Shown: positions 37,938 through 48,140 of the stretch, one piece after another
Layout: the number at the start of each line of letters is the position of its first letter
How positions within the stretch are numbered: position 1 is the stretch's first letter
Origin: Diospyros lotus
Lineage: Eukaryota > Streptophyta > Magnoliopsida > Ericales > Ebenaceae
Length of the DNA stretch: 64,000 nt
NCBI RefSeq assembly: GCF_014633365.1
Contig: NC_068343.1
Location: 23,715,307 to 23,779,306, forward strand
Reading direction: 5' to 3'
The notes under the pieces: model-generated
Database searches by the model: none
What the model was told of the DNA's origin: nothing
The model's input: only the letters and a program-made list of their open reading frames with translations
Program-made: the position numbers and the translations under genes

Positions 37938-38014
37938 ACAGACAGAGAAGAGAAATTAAAGAACAGAAGTAAAAAGAAAAAGGACTAGGGATGATTATTT
38001 GGCTTACCTTAATC

Positions 38015-38032
38015 TCCCCGGCAACGGCGCCA
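38015..38032 (-). other. Primer-binding site, tRNA-Asp type
   Basis: On the minus strand, TGGCGCCGTTGCCGGGGA is complementary to the 3' end of plant aspartate tRNA, including CCA. It lies five bases inside the 5' LTR. Confidence 0.88.
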
Positions 38033-38037
38033 AAATT

Positions 38038-40038
38038 TGCTACATCACTCACCCTGCATTTGTCACTTTTTGTATTTTTCTTTCACTAATTCAGCTGATT
38101 TAGCAACTAATTATGTTCACAGATAGGATGAGGCGTTTAGACTCGCCAGTGCACGAGTGTGATTGTAGCAGAAAATTTATATGTAATTTTTCCGGGCAAG
38201 ACCGGGTCGACTCACAGGGAGATTACTCATGGAAGGAGATAACCACACCAGTTCTTTTGATTAACGGAATAATGAAATGAGATCAAACTAAATGTGATAT
38301 AACTGTAATCTGGAAATGGAGAGATCTTGGGTCAAGACAAATCTGGTGCCAAACCCAACTGATTCTCCGTATAGCTTTCTGTGATGTAACTAGCAGCTCA
38401 AATAGCTTGGGTTTTCAACCATTAAATGTACTACTGAGATGATGATAACTCTTTGTTCAAGCAACCTCCATACATGACATGGAGACTCTATGGTAAGAAG
38501 CTATCATAAATCAGTGTATAAATAATGTTTTGACAAAATAATTGCTCGGGGCTTGGGTATGAGAACGTTTCCAGGTCAAGCAGCCTCCATACATGGCATG
38601 GAGACTCTAAGTTAGGCGTACGAACCAATCCAAGCCTGAGGTTTTCGTTAATAATATTTCCCAAACTGCTTTTGCTTTTGTTACTTTGACATATGGAGTT
38701 CTGTTATATTGATTCATCAGTGGCTTTGGGCACCATCCTTGCCTTAACCCAAGAATCGAATTAGCCACACATCTTCATAGGAAGTGCACGACTAAAACTA
38801 ATCTCTACAGATGAATACACAATTCGTAAAGGAAATAACTGAGACAACAGATAAGAACTTGGTAAACTACTGCTGTATTGATTGCTGAAACGAACTACCA
38901 CATGAAGCAGAAATTAAAATGAACTTGTAATACAGAACTCAGAATTAGCAAGAACAACTAGTGTAACTGAAGTGCTATTCGCAAAGAAAGAGATACAGAC
39001 AAGAACAAAAATAGGAGAAACAGACAAAAGGAAAGGAAAATAAATCTGCGCTTCCAAAATGATCTTCTTCTTTCTTGTATTGTTTTTCTTAGTATCTTCT
39101 GCACTCGCCAACCTCTGATTCCAAAGAATGTTGGTCCCTTTTTAAGCTTATGGCGCATGGAAGTGGGGACCATTTGTTGAAAAGTTGTTCAAAAAGTTGG
39201 TTGAATTTACCTTAGAGCCACCGCGTGTATTTGTGCATGTCAGAATTTTTGTTCGGCTGTTCATTCGAATGACTAGCAGAGACATTCGAATACTTGCTGA
39301 GTTTCTTTTGGCTGATCGGCTCATTCGAATGAATTTTAGTCCCATTCGAATGAATTTCATGCTTTACTGTTCCTTACACGGCGATTTTCTCGGTCATTCG
39401 AATGCAACAGTACTTTCATTCGAATGAATTTCTAATTTTTCTATTGACTTCTTCATCTGGAGAGCATTCGAATATGGCGTTCCTTGGGTTGCTTCTCATT
39501 CGAATTACTCAGCCTTCATCCGAATAGATTTCCTTTCTTCTTCAACTTCATTCGAATGACTTGGATTTCATTCGAATATGTCTTCACTGCTTCCAAACGA
39601 TGTGCTCATCCGAATTTCTTCTTATGCTCGGCTCATTCGAATGACTTGGATTTCATTCGAATATGCACAATCTGGAGATCTTGATTTTTGTTACTTCTTA
39701 TTCGAATTAGGCCAAGCTCATCTGAATACATACCCGATATCTTGCATATTCGAATGTCTGAATGATTTTATTCGAATGTTTGAGCAGCTCTCTTCTGTTT
39801 TGCTCCATATTTGAATACCTTTGAAGACTTATTCGAATGGCTTTGGCTTTCATTATGACACTTTTATTTCTTGACTTTTTATTCCTCTTTCAATCATGCT
39901 TTTAGAGAGTATGAGTCATTCTTTCATCTCTTTTCCTTCTTTTGGGCTGCAACAAGCAATTCTGGAGATTTTAAGTCGATCAAATGGGTTAGGAGGTAAT
40001 AAAAACATAACAAATATTGCATTTTTTTTTATCAATCA
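38038..40038 (-). mobile_element. 5' LTR of the Athila element (2001 bp)
   Basis: On the plus strand it runs from TGCTACATCACTCACCC to TTTATCAATCA. It includes a region (38130-38240 and 38440-38770) alignable with the LTRs of the second element at 58043, for example CCTTGCCTTAACCCAAGA versus TTTGCCTTAACCCAAGA. This supports common descent of the two elements. Confidence 0.87.
39259..39840. repeat. ATTCGAAT palindrome cluster, 5' LTR
   Basis: Counterpart of 26799-27480, one 85 bp unit shorter. Confidence 0.88.
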
Positions 40039-40801
40039 ACAGGACACACACATATACATAATATATATACACATAGTTAGTATACACACACGCAACACAT
40101 GCATACAGATATAATATATACACACGCACAGTTAGTATATAAACACACACACACAACATGGCATAACAGCCTTATGAATATACCCAACAGAAATTTTCTT
40201 AAATTCTGTTCATAGCAAAAATCAATAGCAAAGAACACATAAAAAATTTCTAAGACCATCAAACAACAAATTATCAGCAAACATCACATACCTCTGAGAT
40301 CTGGCCGAAGTAGCGAACGGCAAGGATCGGGTCAGATCTTAAGCCTTATAAATGTGAGTGTATAAATCATATATATGTGCTTGTGTGTGTAAGCAAAAAC
40401 AAAGAGAAATGAGCAAAAACAGCCCCCCGATTTCCGGCAGCAAGCTTCTCAACGCCCACCTCTGGTGCGTGTGTTGGGCGTGAGACACAGCCCTCCATTC
40501 CTGTGTGCCTTATTCTTCTTCTCTTCTTTCCTTCTTTCAGGTGCGCTGAACAACACAACAGTCTTCTTCTCTCGGAAGGTTACAGACCGCTAGCTTCTAG
40601 CTAAGAGAGGAAGAAGAACATAAAGGAAGAGAGATAGATAGGGATGATGGGGAGACAGAGGGTAGACAAGGAGACAGATAGAGAGGAAAGATGGGTGAGA
40701 ACACACAAATAAATAGATTCATCTCAGCCAAATTGATCTCAGCCATTGAAATGTCTATACATTTGAGACATTTAAAAAACCCTTATGTTTTATTATATAG
40801 A
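40039..40801 (-). other. 5' part of the candidate Helitron, right of the Athila insertion
   Basis: 40039-40240 is the continuation of the duplicated CA/TA-rich unit (see 25972-26256). On the minus strand a CAGATCTCAGAG|GTATGTG junction near 40292 could be a 5' untranslated exon with a splice donor, possibly of the captured PIF-like gene. This is weak. 40690-40801 (TCATCTCAGCC, CCATTGAAAT, TTTATTATATAGA) matches 24370-24490 and forms the Helitron 5' terminus. Confidence 0.45.
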
Positions 40802-41522
40802 TATATATATATTCATTTTATATTACCTCAGTGAAATTGCATTGAGCATGATATTATTGGCATATCGATAATTGTGTCATCCATATGAACCATGGTGGGA
40901 TGGGATGTTGCCTTACTAGCATGGACACATTTCCCTAAAGTAAGAATTGTCGGAAAGCCGCTAGAGTCTCTTGCGCCGGGGATAGATTTTCCCCAAATTA
41001 AGAATTACCAGGATGACTACGTAAGGTTCCACTTCGGGGCTAGAATATTGATAAAAGCTATGCTAGGGTGTCGATTTATTCATGTTCTTGTATCATTCAT
41101 TCATGAAATTTATTTTAATCCTCACTTAGAAGGTTCATCTTCTAATTTGGACTTTTTCCCCTAGAATATTCCACGTTCCAGGTGAATCGAGCAATAAGAA
41201 GGGAAAAGGAGTAGTCGAAGTGTAATTTAATTTCAATTCATGTTATTCCCTATGTTTGAAGCCCAGTGTTATATGTTATTTTCCTTATCGGATATTGTAA
41301 TTTATTGGTTGTTGAGAACAAAGTGTACGGTTGTGTTTGTATAAAATTATGATATCCTTCAGGTTTCGATTCTAGCTTTTACAAGTGTTTAAGTTATCAT
41401 TCCTTAGCTTTTCATATGAAATGCTGAATGTATTTATATATGGGGATTTTATATTGCAGAATTTGTGATGAAAAAAAATTTCTTGAGAATAACAGCATGC
41501 CAAGGAAGGGTGGGTAGTTACA
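40802..41522 (+). mobile_element. LTR-Z, 3' segment
   Basis: It resumes after the Helitron. GAATATTCCACGTTCCAGGTGAA (about 41163) matches the LTR landmark in forward orientation. It ends GGTAGTTACA at 41522, followed at once by a primer-binding site, so it is the 3' end of a 5' LTR. Confidence 0.65.
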
Positions 41523-41524
41523 GT

Positions 41525-41537
41525 TGGTATAAGAGCT
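41525..41537 (+). other. Primer-binding site, initiator-Met tRNA type with one mismatch
   Basis: TGGTATAAGAGCT follows the LTR end; the usual form has CAG where this has AAG. Confidence 0.7.
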
Positions 41538-41644
41538 AAAAACATACTTGGAGACTTAAGAGATATTGATAAGGGATTTATGATTTTGAGGTTTAGAAAA
41601 TTTTAGTTACGGATACTGATCGAGGGAATTACTGGAATAACAGA

Positions 41645-42699
41645 ATGGCAGGTAACTATCTAGAACAATTTTGGGTAACACATTGGGCACAACGATTAGA
41701 AATGAGAGGACCGGTGGTCGCTGACTTCTTTGGATATCTTAATGTTCTAGAAGATATTATAGAGGACGTACCCCCAAGTAGTTACCAACAACCTAACCTG
41801 ATGCATGTCCAGATTGATTTCCTAATAAGCCATCTCGAGGGAGATTGGAGGGCTCTTACGGAATGGATCCAACAGATAGGCGACTATGAGTCATTCTACT
41901 TCTTTTGTGAATAACTCCGTGAACATGTCACACAATTATTTGAGGAAGTTGTAGAGGAAGAGGCGAATCCCGACCAAGGACAGGATAGGGACCCTGGAGA
42001 AGTAGAAGAAGTGAAAGGAAGTTTGGGGCATAGAACGAAGAATGAGAACTTCTAAGGTAATCGTCGATGTTTTCAATGCAAGAAGAACCACCCAGGAAGA
42101 AATCCTTGCTAAGGACTATCAAATGTTTCATATGTGGAGAAGAAGGGCATCTGGGAAGAGATTGTTTCAAAAAGAGAGTAGCACCTCCTGTGAGGAACCC
42201 AAGGAAAATCATATGTTATAGTTGCGAGCAACCTGGTCATATTGCACGAGATTGCCCAAAAAGGCCGAGAGTCAGAAAGGTTGGAAAGATGGAAGAAGCT
42301 CATGGAACTCGCAAGGGATGAGTTTTCAAGCTGAGAAAAGAAGATGTAAAGGCAGATCCTATAGTCATTCAAGGTACACTTTTCATACTGAAAACCCATG
42401 TGCATGCATTAATAGATCCAAGATCTACACATTCTTTCATATCGCATGCATTAGTTAGGGGAATGGAAATAGGAACTGAATCCTTAGGGTGTTTGATGAT
42501 TATCTCCACAACTATGGGAAAGACCATGGAAACCACGAGGCAAATTAAGAATTGCAAGGTTAACGTAGGTGACAGTAAATTCCAAGCTGATTTGGTATTG
42601 CTAGATGTAAATGATTTGCGTGTCATCATAAGAATGGATTTCCTGTCTAAGTATGGTGCCAATGTAGATTGTCAGAAGAAAATGGTGACCTTAAGAAAT
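41645..42699 (+). pseudogene. Short Ty3/gypsy gag and protease relic
   Basis: An N-terminal Gag-like frame (41645-41914, MAGNYLEQFW) ends in a stop. In another frame at 42067-42321 there are two CCHC knuckles (CFICGEEGHLGRDC and CYSCEQPGHIARDC). A protease follows at 42400-42699 (LIDPRSTHSFI, then VIIRMDFLSKYGANVDC). The catalytic triad is Asp-Pro-Arg where Asp-Pro/Thr/Ser-Gly is expected, and the usual Gly before Met-Asp is Arg. The copy is inactive even apart from its stops. It is cut at 42699 by a reverse LTR. The Gag is much shorter than usual, so an internal deletion is likely. Confidence 0.75.
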
Positions 42700-43045
42700 T
42701 GTAACAACCCACTTTCCCAAGGCTTGTCACTATGTTGGGATTTTTTTTCCTTAAACCGTTTCCTTTTCCCACAATACCGTCTCTTAATGCCACAAGTACC
42801 GAATTTAAAAATCCCTAACATACATATATATTTAACACTCCAAATGATAAGTTAAAGAATGATAAACTAACCACTTGCGGAAGCAAAAATTGAAACCTAA
42901 GGGAATATTGTAATTGTAAATGAAGTAAATCCATATAAAATCATTCAATAACCAAAATATTACAATATCCAGCAAACAAATTTAACATAAAATAGCCGAA
43001 ACACGCCACTTGTCATGATTCTCACAATTTCTCCTAGGAAAATTT
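42700..43045 (-). mobile_element. Start of a reverse-oriented LTR inserted in the protease
   Basis: TGTAACAACCCACTTTCCC with a following TGCGGAAGC...GAAACCT region is alignable with the LTR starts at 9606, 18532 and 21136. The left flank is GAAAT. The right end was not found. The sequence runs into the inverted repeat at 43046. Confidence 0.6.
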
Positions 43046-44340
43046 TATTCGCAACCTGTAGAATTACTCTTCATAGCTTACACCCCCACCAAATCCTTTA
43101 ATAATTTTAAAATTCCTATTTCACCCCCACAATCCACAACCCACTCTCTCATCCGACCACCCTTAATCCCCGGCTGTCGCCTCGTGTCTCCCTTTCTCTC
43201 TTGCACCATATACACACATACACACACAAACACATACATATATATATATACATGCCATTGCTGGGTCGGCCATGGTGGCCGACCCATACAAACACTCTTT
43301 CTCCATGCGATGGTTGCGAGGTCGGTCACAACCCACACACACACTCTCTCTCTCTGTCTCTTTGTTCCCTGAATACACACACACACACACAAACACACAC
43401 ATCTATATATGTACACACACACACACGCATGGTTGCGGCTGCCATGGCCACGGCCATGGAAGCGAGCATTCCCCAACTACTGCCAGTCGAAGAACTCAAT
43501 AGTTCCCCAATTGCCAGCAATCGGGGTACGTATTTTTTTATTATTTTAATTAAATTTTTTTATTATAATAAATAAAAAATAAAATTAAACAAATAATACA
43601 AATAAATAATGTTTTTTTAAATATCTGCATTTTAAGTAATTATAAGTTAACTAATTTTATATAGGTATGTATATAAATTAACTAATTTTATATATACATA
43701 GGTGTGTTTGTGTGTGTATATAATTAATACTAATTTTAAATTTTCTTAAGTATTAACTAATTCAACACCATGATTTAAAATTTAAAATTAGTTAATTTAT
43801 AATTAAATGTAGATATTTAAAAAGAATTTATTTATTTGTATTATTTTTTTAATTTTTAATTTTATTTTTTATTTATTATAATAAAAACATTAATTAAATA
43901 ATAAAAAAATGCGCTCCCCAACAGTCGGGGAACGTTGGCTTCCATGGCCGCGGCTATGCGTGTGTGTCTATATATATATATATATATCTGTGTGTGTGTG
44001 TTTTCAAGGAATAGATAGAGTGTGTGTGGGTCGACCGCCATTACCGACCCATCTCATGGCCATCGCACAGAGAGAGAGAGAGTGTGTGTTTGTATGGGTC
44101 GGTCGCCATGACTGACCCAACAATAGCGTGTATATATATATATGTATATGTTTGTGTGTGTATGTGTGTATATGGCGTAGGAAAGAAAGAGAGACACGAG
44201 GCGGCGGTCGGCATTCAAGGGTGGTTGGAGGAAAGAGTGGGTTGTGGGCTGTGGGGGTAAAATAAGTATTTTAAAATTATTAAAGGATTTGGTGGGAGTA
44301 TGGGCTGTGAAGAGCAATTCTACGGGCTACAGATAGAATA
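43046..44340. repeat. Long inverted repeat (foldback), arms about 600 bp
   Basis: The left arm (about 43046-43690) and right arm (about 43740-44338) are reverse complements over almost their whole length. Paired examples: CTGTAGAATTACTCTTCATAG with CTGTGAAGAGCAATTCTACGG, CACCAAATCCTTTAATAATT with AATTATTAAAGGATTTGGTG, and the GGCCATGG-containing segments. The loop is about 50 bp (around 43690-43740). Identity falls by scattered substitutions and differing CA/TA repeat lengths. Frames on both strands come from CA repeats and are not genes. Confidence 0.87.
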
Positions 44341-44349
44341 TACTACAAG

Positions 44350-44640
44350 AAAAATGCCGGCGAAATTTTCCTGGCGGTTTAAAGAACCGTTGGGAAAACA
44401 CCATAATTCCCGGCGGTTTACAAAATCGCCGGGCTATAGCATATACATATCCAGCGATTTTGAAAAACGCCGATTATGTTAATCCATCCCCGACGGTTTT
44501 CAAAATCCGCCGGTTATGTTGACCTATTCCCGGCGATTTTCAAAATCCGCCAGTTATGTTGACCTATTCCCAGCGGTTCTAAAACTGCTGGTTATGTTGA
44601 CCTATCCCCGACGATTTTAAAACCGCCAGGGATATGATTT
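44350..44640. repeat. Left subterminal repeats of the CACTA element
   Basis: Repeated CCCGGCGGTTT(A/T)CAAAATC(C)GCCGG-like units, alternating in both orientations and separated by TATGTTGACCTATTCC. These are typical transposase-binding subterminal arrays of CACTA elements. Confidence 0.8.
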
Positions 44641-44889
44641 ATATAAAACCCCCAAAATTCCCTCCCGCCCCGCCCAAATCTTCCCCTCACCTCCTTCTCT
44701 TCCAAAATCCCCCTCTGCGCGCAAACCCTAACCCTCTCTCGCTCATGCCTCGCCGTGTCTTTGTCCCTCACTCGTGCCTCGCCGTGTCTTTGTCCCTCGC
44801 TCTCGTTGCTGAGTCACACCCCAGCCAAATGAAATTCTGGATCTGGAATCCGGGAATCCAAGGGATTATTATTGGTGAAAGAGAGCGTT

Positions 44890-45230
44890 GCTGAAATAAA
44901 TCTTTCGGAATGGAAGGTGTGTGCGACGGAGATGGAGATGGATCAAGAGAGTGCTGCGTTGTCGGAGGAGATGGAGTCGCCGAGGTCGGTGGCGAAGGTT
45001 GGGCGGTGGATGGCAAAGAAGCTTGCGTCCGTTCACAGCTAGGTACTGAAGATCAGGGAGGAAGATTCTCACCTTGGTGAGGACATCGCCGAACATTTCA
45101 GCGCCAAGGATAAGATCGCTAGTCATCCTCACCATTTGGCTTCACGCGTCGATGTCATGCTATTCTCGAGGCCGATCTTGCCGGCGTTGCCTCTCAACGG
45201 CAAGACGACCATCAAGAATGTTTTCTGAAC
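44890..45230 (+). other. Coding-like segment inside the CACTA element, unrecognised
   Basis: After a TC-rich leader-like stretch (44640-44820), a frame at about 44930-45040 reads MDQESAALSEEM then VGRWMAKKLASVHS. After a stop it reads KIREEDSHLGEDIAEHFSAK to LPLNGKTTIKN. A GTTCG(T) donor-like site follows. The amino-acid composition looks protein-like, so this may be a captured gene fragment. A second exon-like piece (AG|GTGCATGACAGAGCTCAAG...) is at 46788-46870. I cannot name the family. Confidence 0.35.
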
Positions 45231-45789
45231 CAATCAAGGTTCGTCCCTATCTATTTTCCTTCTTGTGTGATATTTTCTTTTCCTGGATGCATGAGAAATT
45301 TCTGGCGGCATCTTCGTTGCAGTTGTTAATATACATCTGAACCAGAATTCCTCTTTGATGTCTCTGTTGATTGTTTATTGGGTGAGTTTCAACACAAATC
45401 TTGCTGTACTTTGTGCCTAGATAATTTCTAGACTTCTAGTTTAATTTATATTTCCTGCATTTCCACCTAATTTTGCGGTGAAATTTGACAAATCAAATGA
45501 AAACCACTTGTTTGATTGTGTGAAGCAGGTACTTTGGCAGGTGAATGCTTACTAAAGGCCTCAATCTACTGCACGTATTGGCAATGGTAACACAAAAATA
45601 GATTTAGATTTAGATTACGATAGGGATATGTTTCCTATTTTGATTTTATTTTGGATTTAGAAATTAGATTTAGATTAAGGTTTATTTGTTACCTTGTTAG
45701 TTTGGTTTGTTTTCATTTTTGTTAGATGATTATAGATATTATAGGATTTGGATTGGAATTATGTTAGGATTTAGATTCCTAATCAAACT

Positions 45790-45890
45790 ATAGTTAGGTT
45801 TACTTTTGGCCTATAAATAAGGCCCTCGATGTAACTTTTTATTCAGCTTTGATTATTGAATTCATTAATATTGATTTCCTCTCCTGGCTG
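45790..45890 (+). promoter_or_regulatory. LTR-like promoter segment inside the CACTA element
   Basis: GCCTATAAATAAGGCCC is followed by TGTAACTTTTTATTCAGC and GATTATTGAATTCATTAATA. This is the TATA-plus-polyadenylation layout common in plant LTRs. No LTR ends could be fixed. Confidence 0.35.
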
Positions 45891-46874
45891 TTCTTTCTTT
45901 CTTCTTCTCTTCTTAATCTCTTCTCTTTCTTCCCCATTTTATGCAATTCTTCATTGTTGTCTTGCATCATTGAACCTGCCAATAATAGAACCTACTTAAA
46001 TGGTTCAAAGAAGGCGAAAGATGGGTGTAGTTCACTTTTTTTGAATTACTTGTATACCTGTATGTTGTTTTATATTTGTATTTTCAAATCTAAAAGCTTG
46101 TATTTCTGGAAATTTATATAATCTGTCAGGATTGAGATATGTGTTACGAGGACCACTGGATTTTCTACATTCGAGTCTAATACCCCATCAATAACTAACC
46201 TGCTACAGTCTATGATGACTATGCATGCTACACAACTGTAGAAGTTGAATTTGTTCCTATCTCATAGTAGAACTCATGTATTTGACTGAGAAGTGATTCC
46301 TATCAAGTTCAATCAATTACTAGTAAGATTAATATTACTATACTAACAAAAAAAAAACAGTAATGTTACTACGAACTTATCTGGACTATTGCTGACACAG
46401 TGAAAGGAATGGTTCGTTGAAAAAGCGTTGTTAAGTTGGCTACATCAAGCTTAATTATATGTTTGAATTTAAACCTTTTACTAGTTTTGGACAAGGAAAT
46501 GTGATACAGAGCTCTTTATCATGGCAGTTTTGCTGTTTGCAAAACCAGATAGGGTTGTTTGAAATATGGTTCATGTGGCTTAGGGCTGCATTATTTTACA
46601 AGTATATTTGTTGTTTTTCTTGACTACAAATTTTTATCCCATATCCCATTGTGTTGCCTTCATTTTGCACCCTGAAAGGAAGCTACTCAGTATATTAACT
46701 TTTAATCCTAATTCATTCAACAACTAGAAGTTTTGCACAATAATTGAAGTGTGTTGCTGACTTGATGTGGAGTATTTATAATATGTAGGTGCATGACAGA
46801 GCTCAAGTGTTTATTTTGTGCCCTTCTAAAGATGATGCTCGAAGGCATGTATATGGGCACAATAGAGAGATTTA

Positions 46875-47365
46875 TTAATTTGTCGGCGGTTTTTAAAATC
46901 GCCGGCAAAGTTGCCGGCAGTTTCTTAACCGCCAACAAATACTTTTCCCGGCAGTTTATAAACCGCCGGTAAAAGTAAAACCTTTGCCGACGGTTTTTAA
47001 AAATCACCGGAAAAAGCTATTATTACCGGCGGTTTAAAACCACCGGCAAATTTTAAAAAACCTTTGCTGGCGGTTTTTAATACTTTCCCGGTGGTTTTTA
47101 AACCGCCGATAAAGCATGACCTTTGCCAGCGGTTTTATTAAATCGCCGAAAATTTATCGGCAATTTAGAAAATCGCCGGTAATGTTTTTTTTACCGGCGG
47201 TTTTCATAAACCGCCGGGAAATCTTATTTTCCGGCTGTTTTCAACCACCGAAAAACTTTTCCGACGGAGGTATTTCCGGCAGAAATAATTACCGCCGATA
47301 AAAATTTTACCGGCGATTTTTTTACTTTTTCCAGCAATTTTTTAACCGCCGAGAAAAATCAAATC
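46875..47365. repeat. Right subterminal repeats of the CACTA element
   Basis: A dense array of GGCGGTTTTTAA and TTAAACCGCCGG units in both orientations, the mirror image of 44350-44640. Confidence 0.82.
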
Positions 47366-47424
47366 TCTTGTAGTGATAGGGGCTACCAATACAATCATAT
47401 TTCAGCGATCTATTTTCCTTTTCT

Positions 47425-48140
47425 CACTACAATAGGATATTTAGCGACGATTTTAAAAATAGTCATAAAATACCATGTTTTGTGGTGATTTCTTTAATAT
47501 TTTTTGGTTGCTTTCAAAAACTGTCGTAAAATTTAAAAATTTAATAATTAAAAAATCAAAATTTGCAACGATTTCTCAAAAATCGCTAAAAAAATTAGAA
47601 AATAATTTAATAATTGAAAAATTAAATTAACTTAACATTTGTGGTGGTAAAAAACCAACACAAAATTTATTAATTTAATTATTAAAAATTTAATTTAGTG
47701 GTGATTTTTAAAAAGTTATTGTAAAATTTAGTATATAATTTAATAATAAAAAAATTAAATTGAATTAACATTTGCAATGGTTAATAACGGTTGCAAAATT
47801 TATTAATTAAATTATTTAAAAATTAAATTTTGTGATAGCTTTTAAAAATTGTCATAAAATTTATGAAATAATATAATAATTAAAAAATAAAATTCAATTA
47901 ACATTTGCAATGGTTATTAACCATCGAAAATTTATTAATTCAATAATTAAAAAGTTAATTTTACGACAATTTTTAAAAAATTATCTTAAAATTTAGAAAA
48001 TAATTTAATAAGTAAAAAAATTAAATTAACATTTGTGACGGTTAAGAACCGCCACAAAATTCATTCATTTAATAATTAAAAAAAATTAAATTTTCGATAA
48101 TTTTGAAGAATCGTTGCAAAATTTTAAAAAATAATCTAAT
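47425..48140. mobile_element. Second CACTA-like terminus with GTGACGGTT/AACCGCCAC units
   Basis: CACTACAATAGGATATTTAGCGACG begins 50 bp after the first CACTA element. It is followed by repeated (G/T)CGACGATTTTTAAAAAT and GGTTAAGAACCGCCAC-like units spaced 80-100 bp apart. The opposite TAGTG end was not found, so it may be truncated. Confidence 0.5.

Larger units (their letters stand above)
26255..40038 (-). mobile_element. Athila-type Ty3/gypsy retrotransposon, 13.8 kb
   Basis: Order on the minus strand: 5' LTR (40038-38038), tRNA-Asp primer-binding site (38032-38015), gag-pol (37937-32426, with lesions), palindrome-rich non-coding DNA, an extra ORF (30796-29227), non-coding DNA, polypurine tract (27690-27678) and a truncated 3' LTR (27677-26255). 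The two LTRs differ at only scattered positions plus two indels, so the insertion looks recent. The extra 3' ORF and the tRNA-Asp primer fit the Athila branch of Ty3/gypsy. It sits inside the candidate Helitron. Confidence 0.88.
23494..40801 (-). mobile_element. Candidate Helitron (minus strand) holding a PIF-like fragment and an Athila insertion
   Basis: Read on the minus strand, the right end begins A|TCTATATAATAAAAC and the left end finishes GGCACGGGTATACGCTAG|T. This fits Helitron rules: 5' TC, 3' CTRR, insertion between A and T, no target duplication. A sister 3' end at 55613 keeps the hairpin CGTGCC-TTTA-GGCACG before CTAA. In this copy one hairpin arm is largely lost. After subtracting the Athila insertion the element is about 3.5 kb. 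It carries no visible Rep/helicase, so it is non-autonomous. An alternative is that only 23494-24490 is a small Helitron, since TCTATATAATAAAGC occurs at 24490. However, that site lacks the A before TC, and LTR-Z resumes only at 40802. Confidence 0.55.
44341..47375. mobile_element. Non-autonomous CACTA (En/Spm) element with ATA target duplication
   Basis: The left end is TACTACAAGAAAAA and the right end TCTCTTGTAGTG, the reverse complement of CACTACAAGAGA. Flanking 3 bp are ATA on both sides (44338-44340, 47376-47378). Subterminal regions are dense with GGCGGTTTT/AAACCGCC units in both orientations. No transposase frame is visible, so it depends on a helper. The first base of the left end is T, not C. 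Confidence 0.88.

Noticed and set aside
38015..38032. tRNA-Asp gene fragment (also 63746-63763)
   Set aside because: Only the 18 bases complementary to the tRNA 3' end are present, five bases from an LTR. It is a primer-binding site.
40892..41164. 90-codon plus-strand frame
   Set aside because: Lies in LTR-Z between Helitron end and primer-binding site; no recognisable protein.
17470..41522. One single LTR running from 17470 to 41522 with nested insertions
   Set aside because: Two separate TATA promoters (17958 and about 21020) and overlapping homology between the two parts indicate two LTRs.
43078..43575. Frames of 79-132 codons (Cys-Val repeats on one strand, His-Thr repeats on the other)
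   Set aside because: CA/GT microsatellite inside the inverted repeat; not protein-like.
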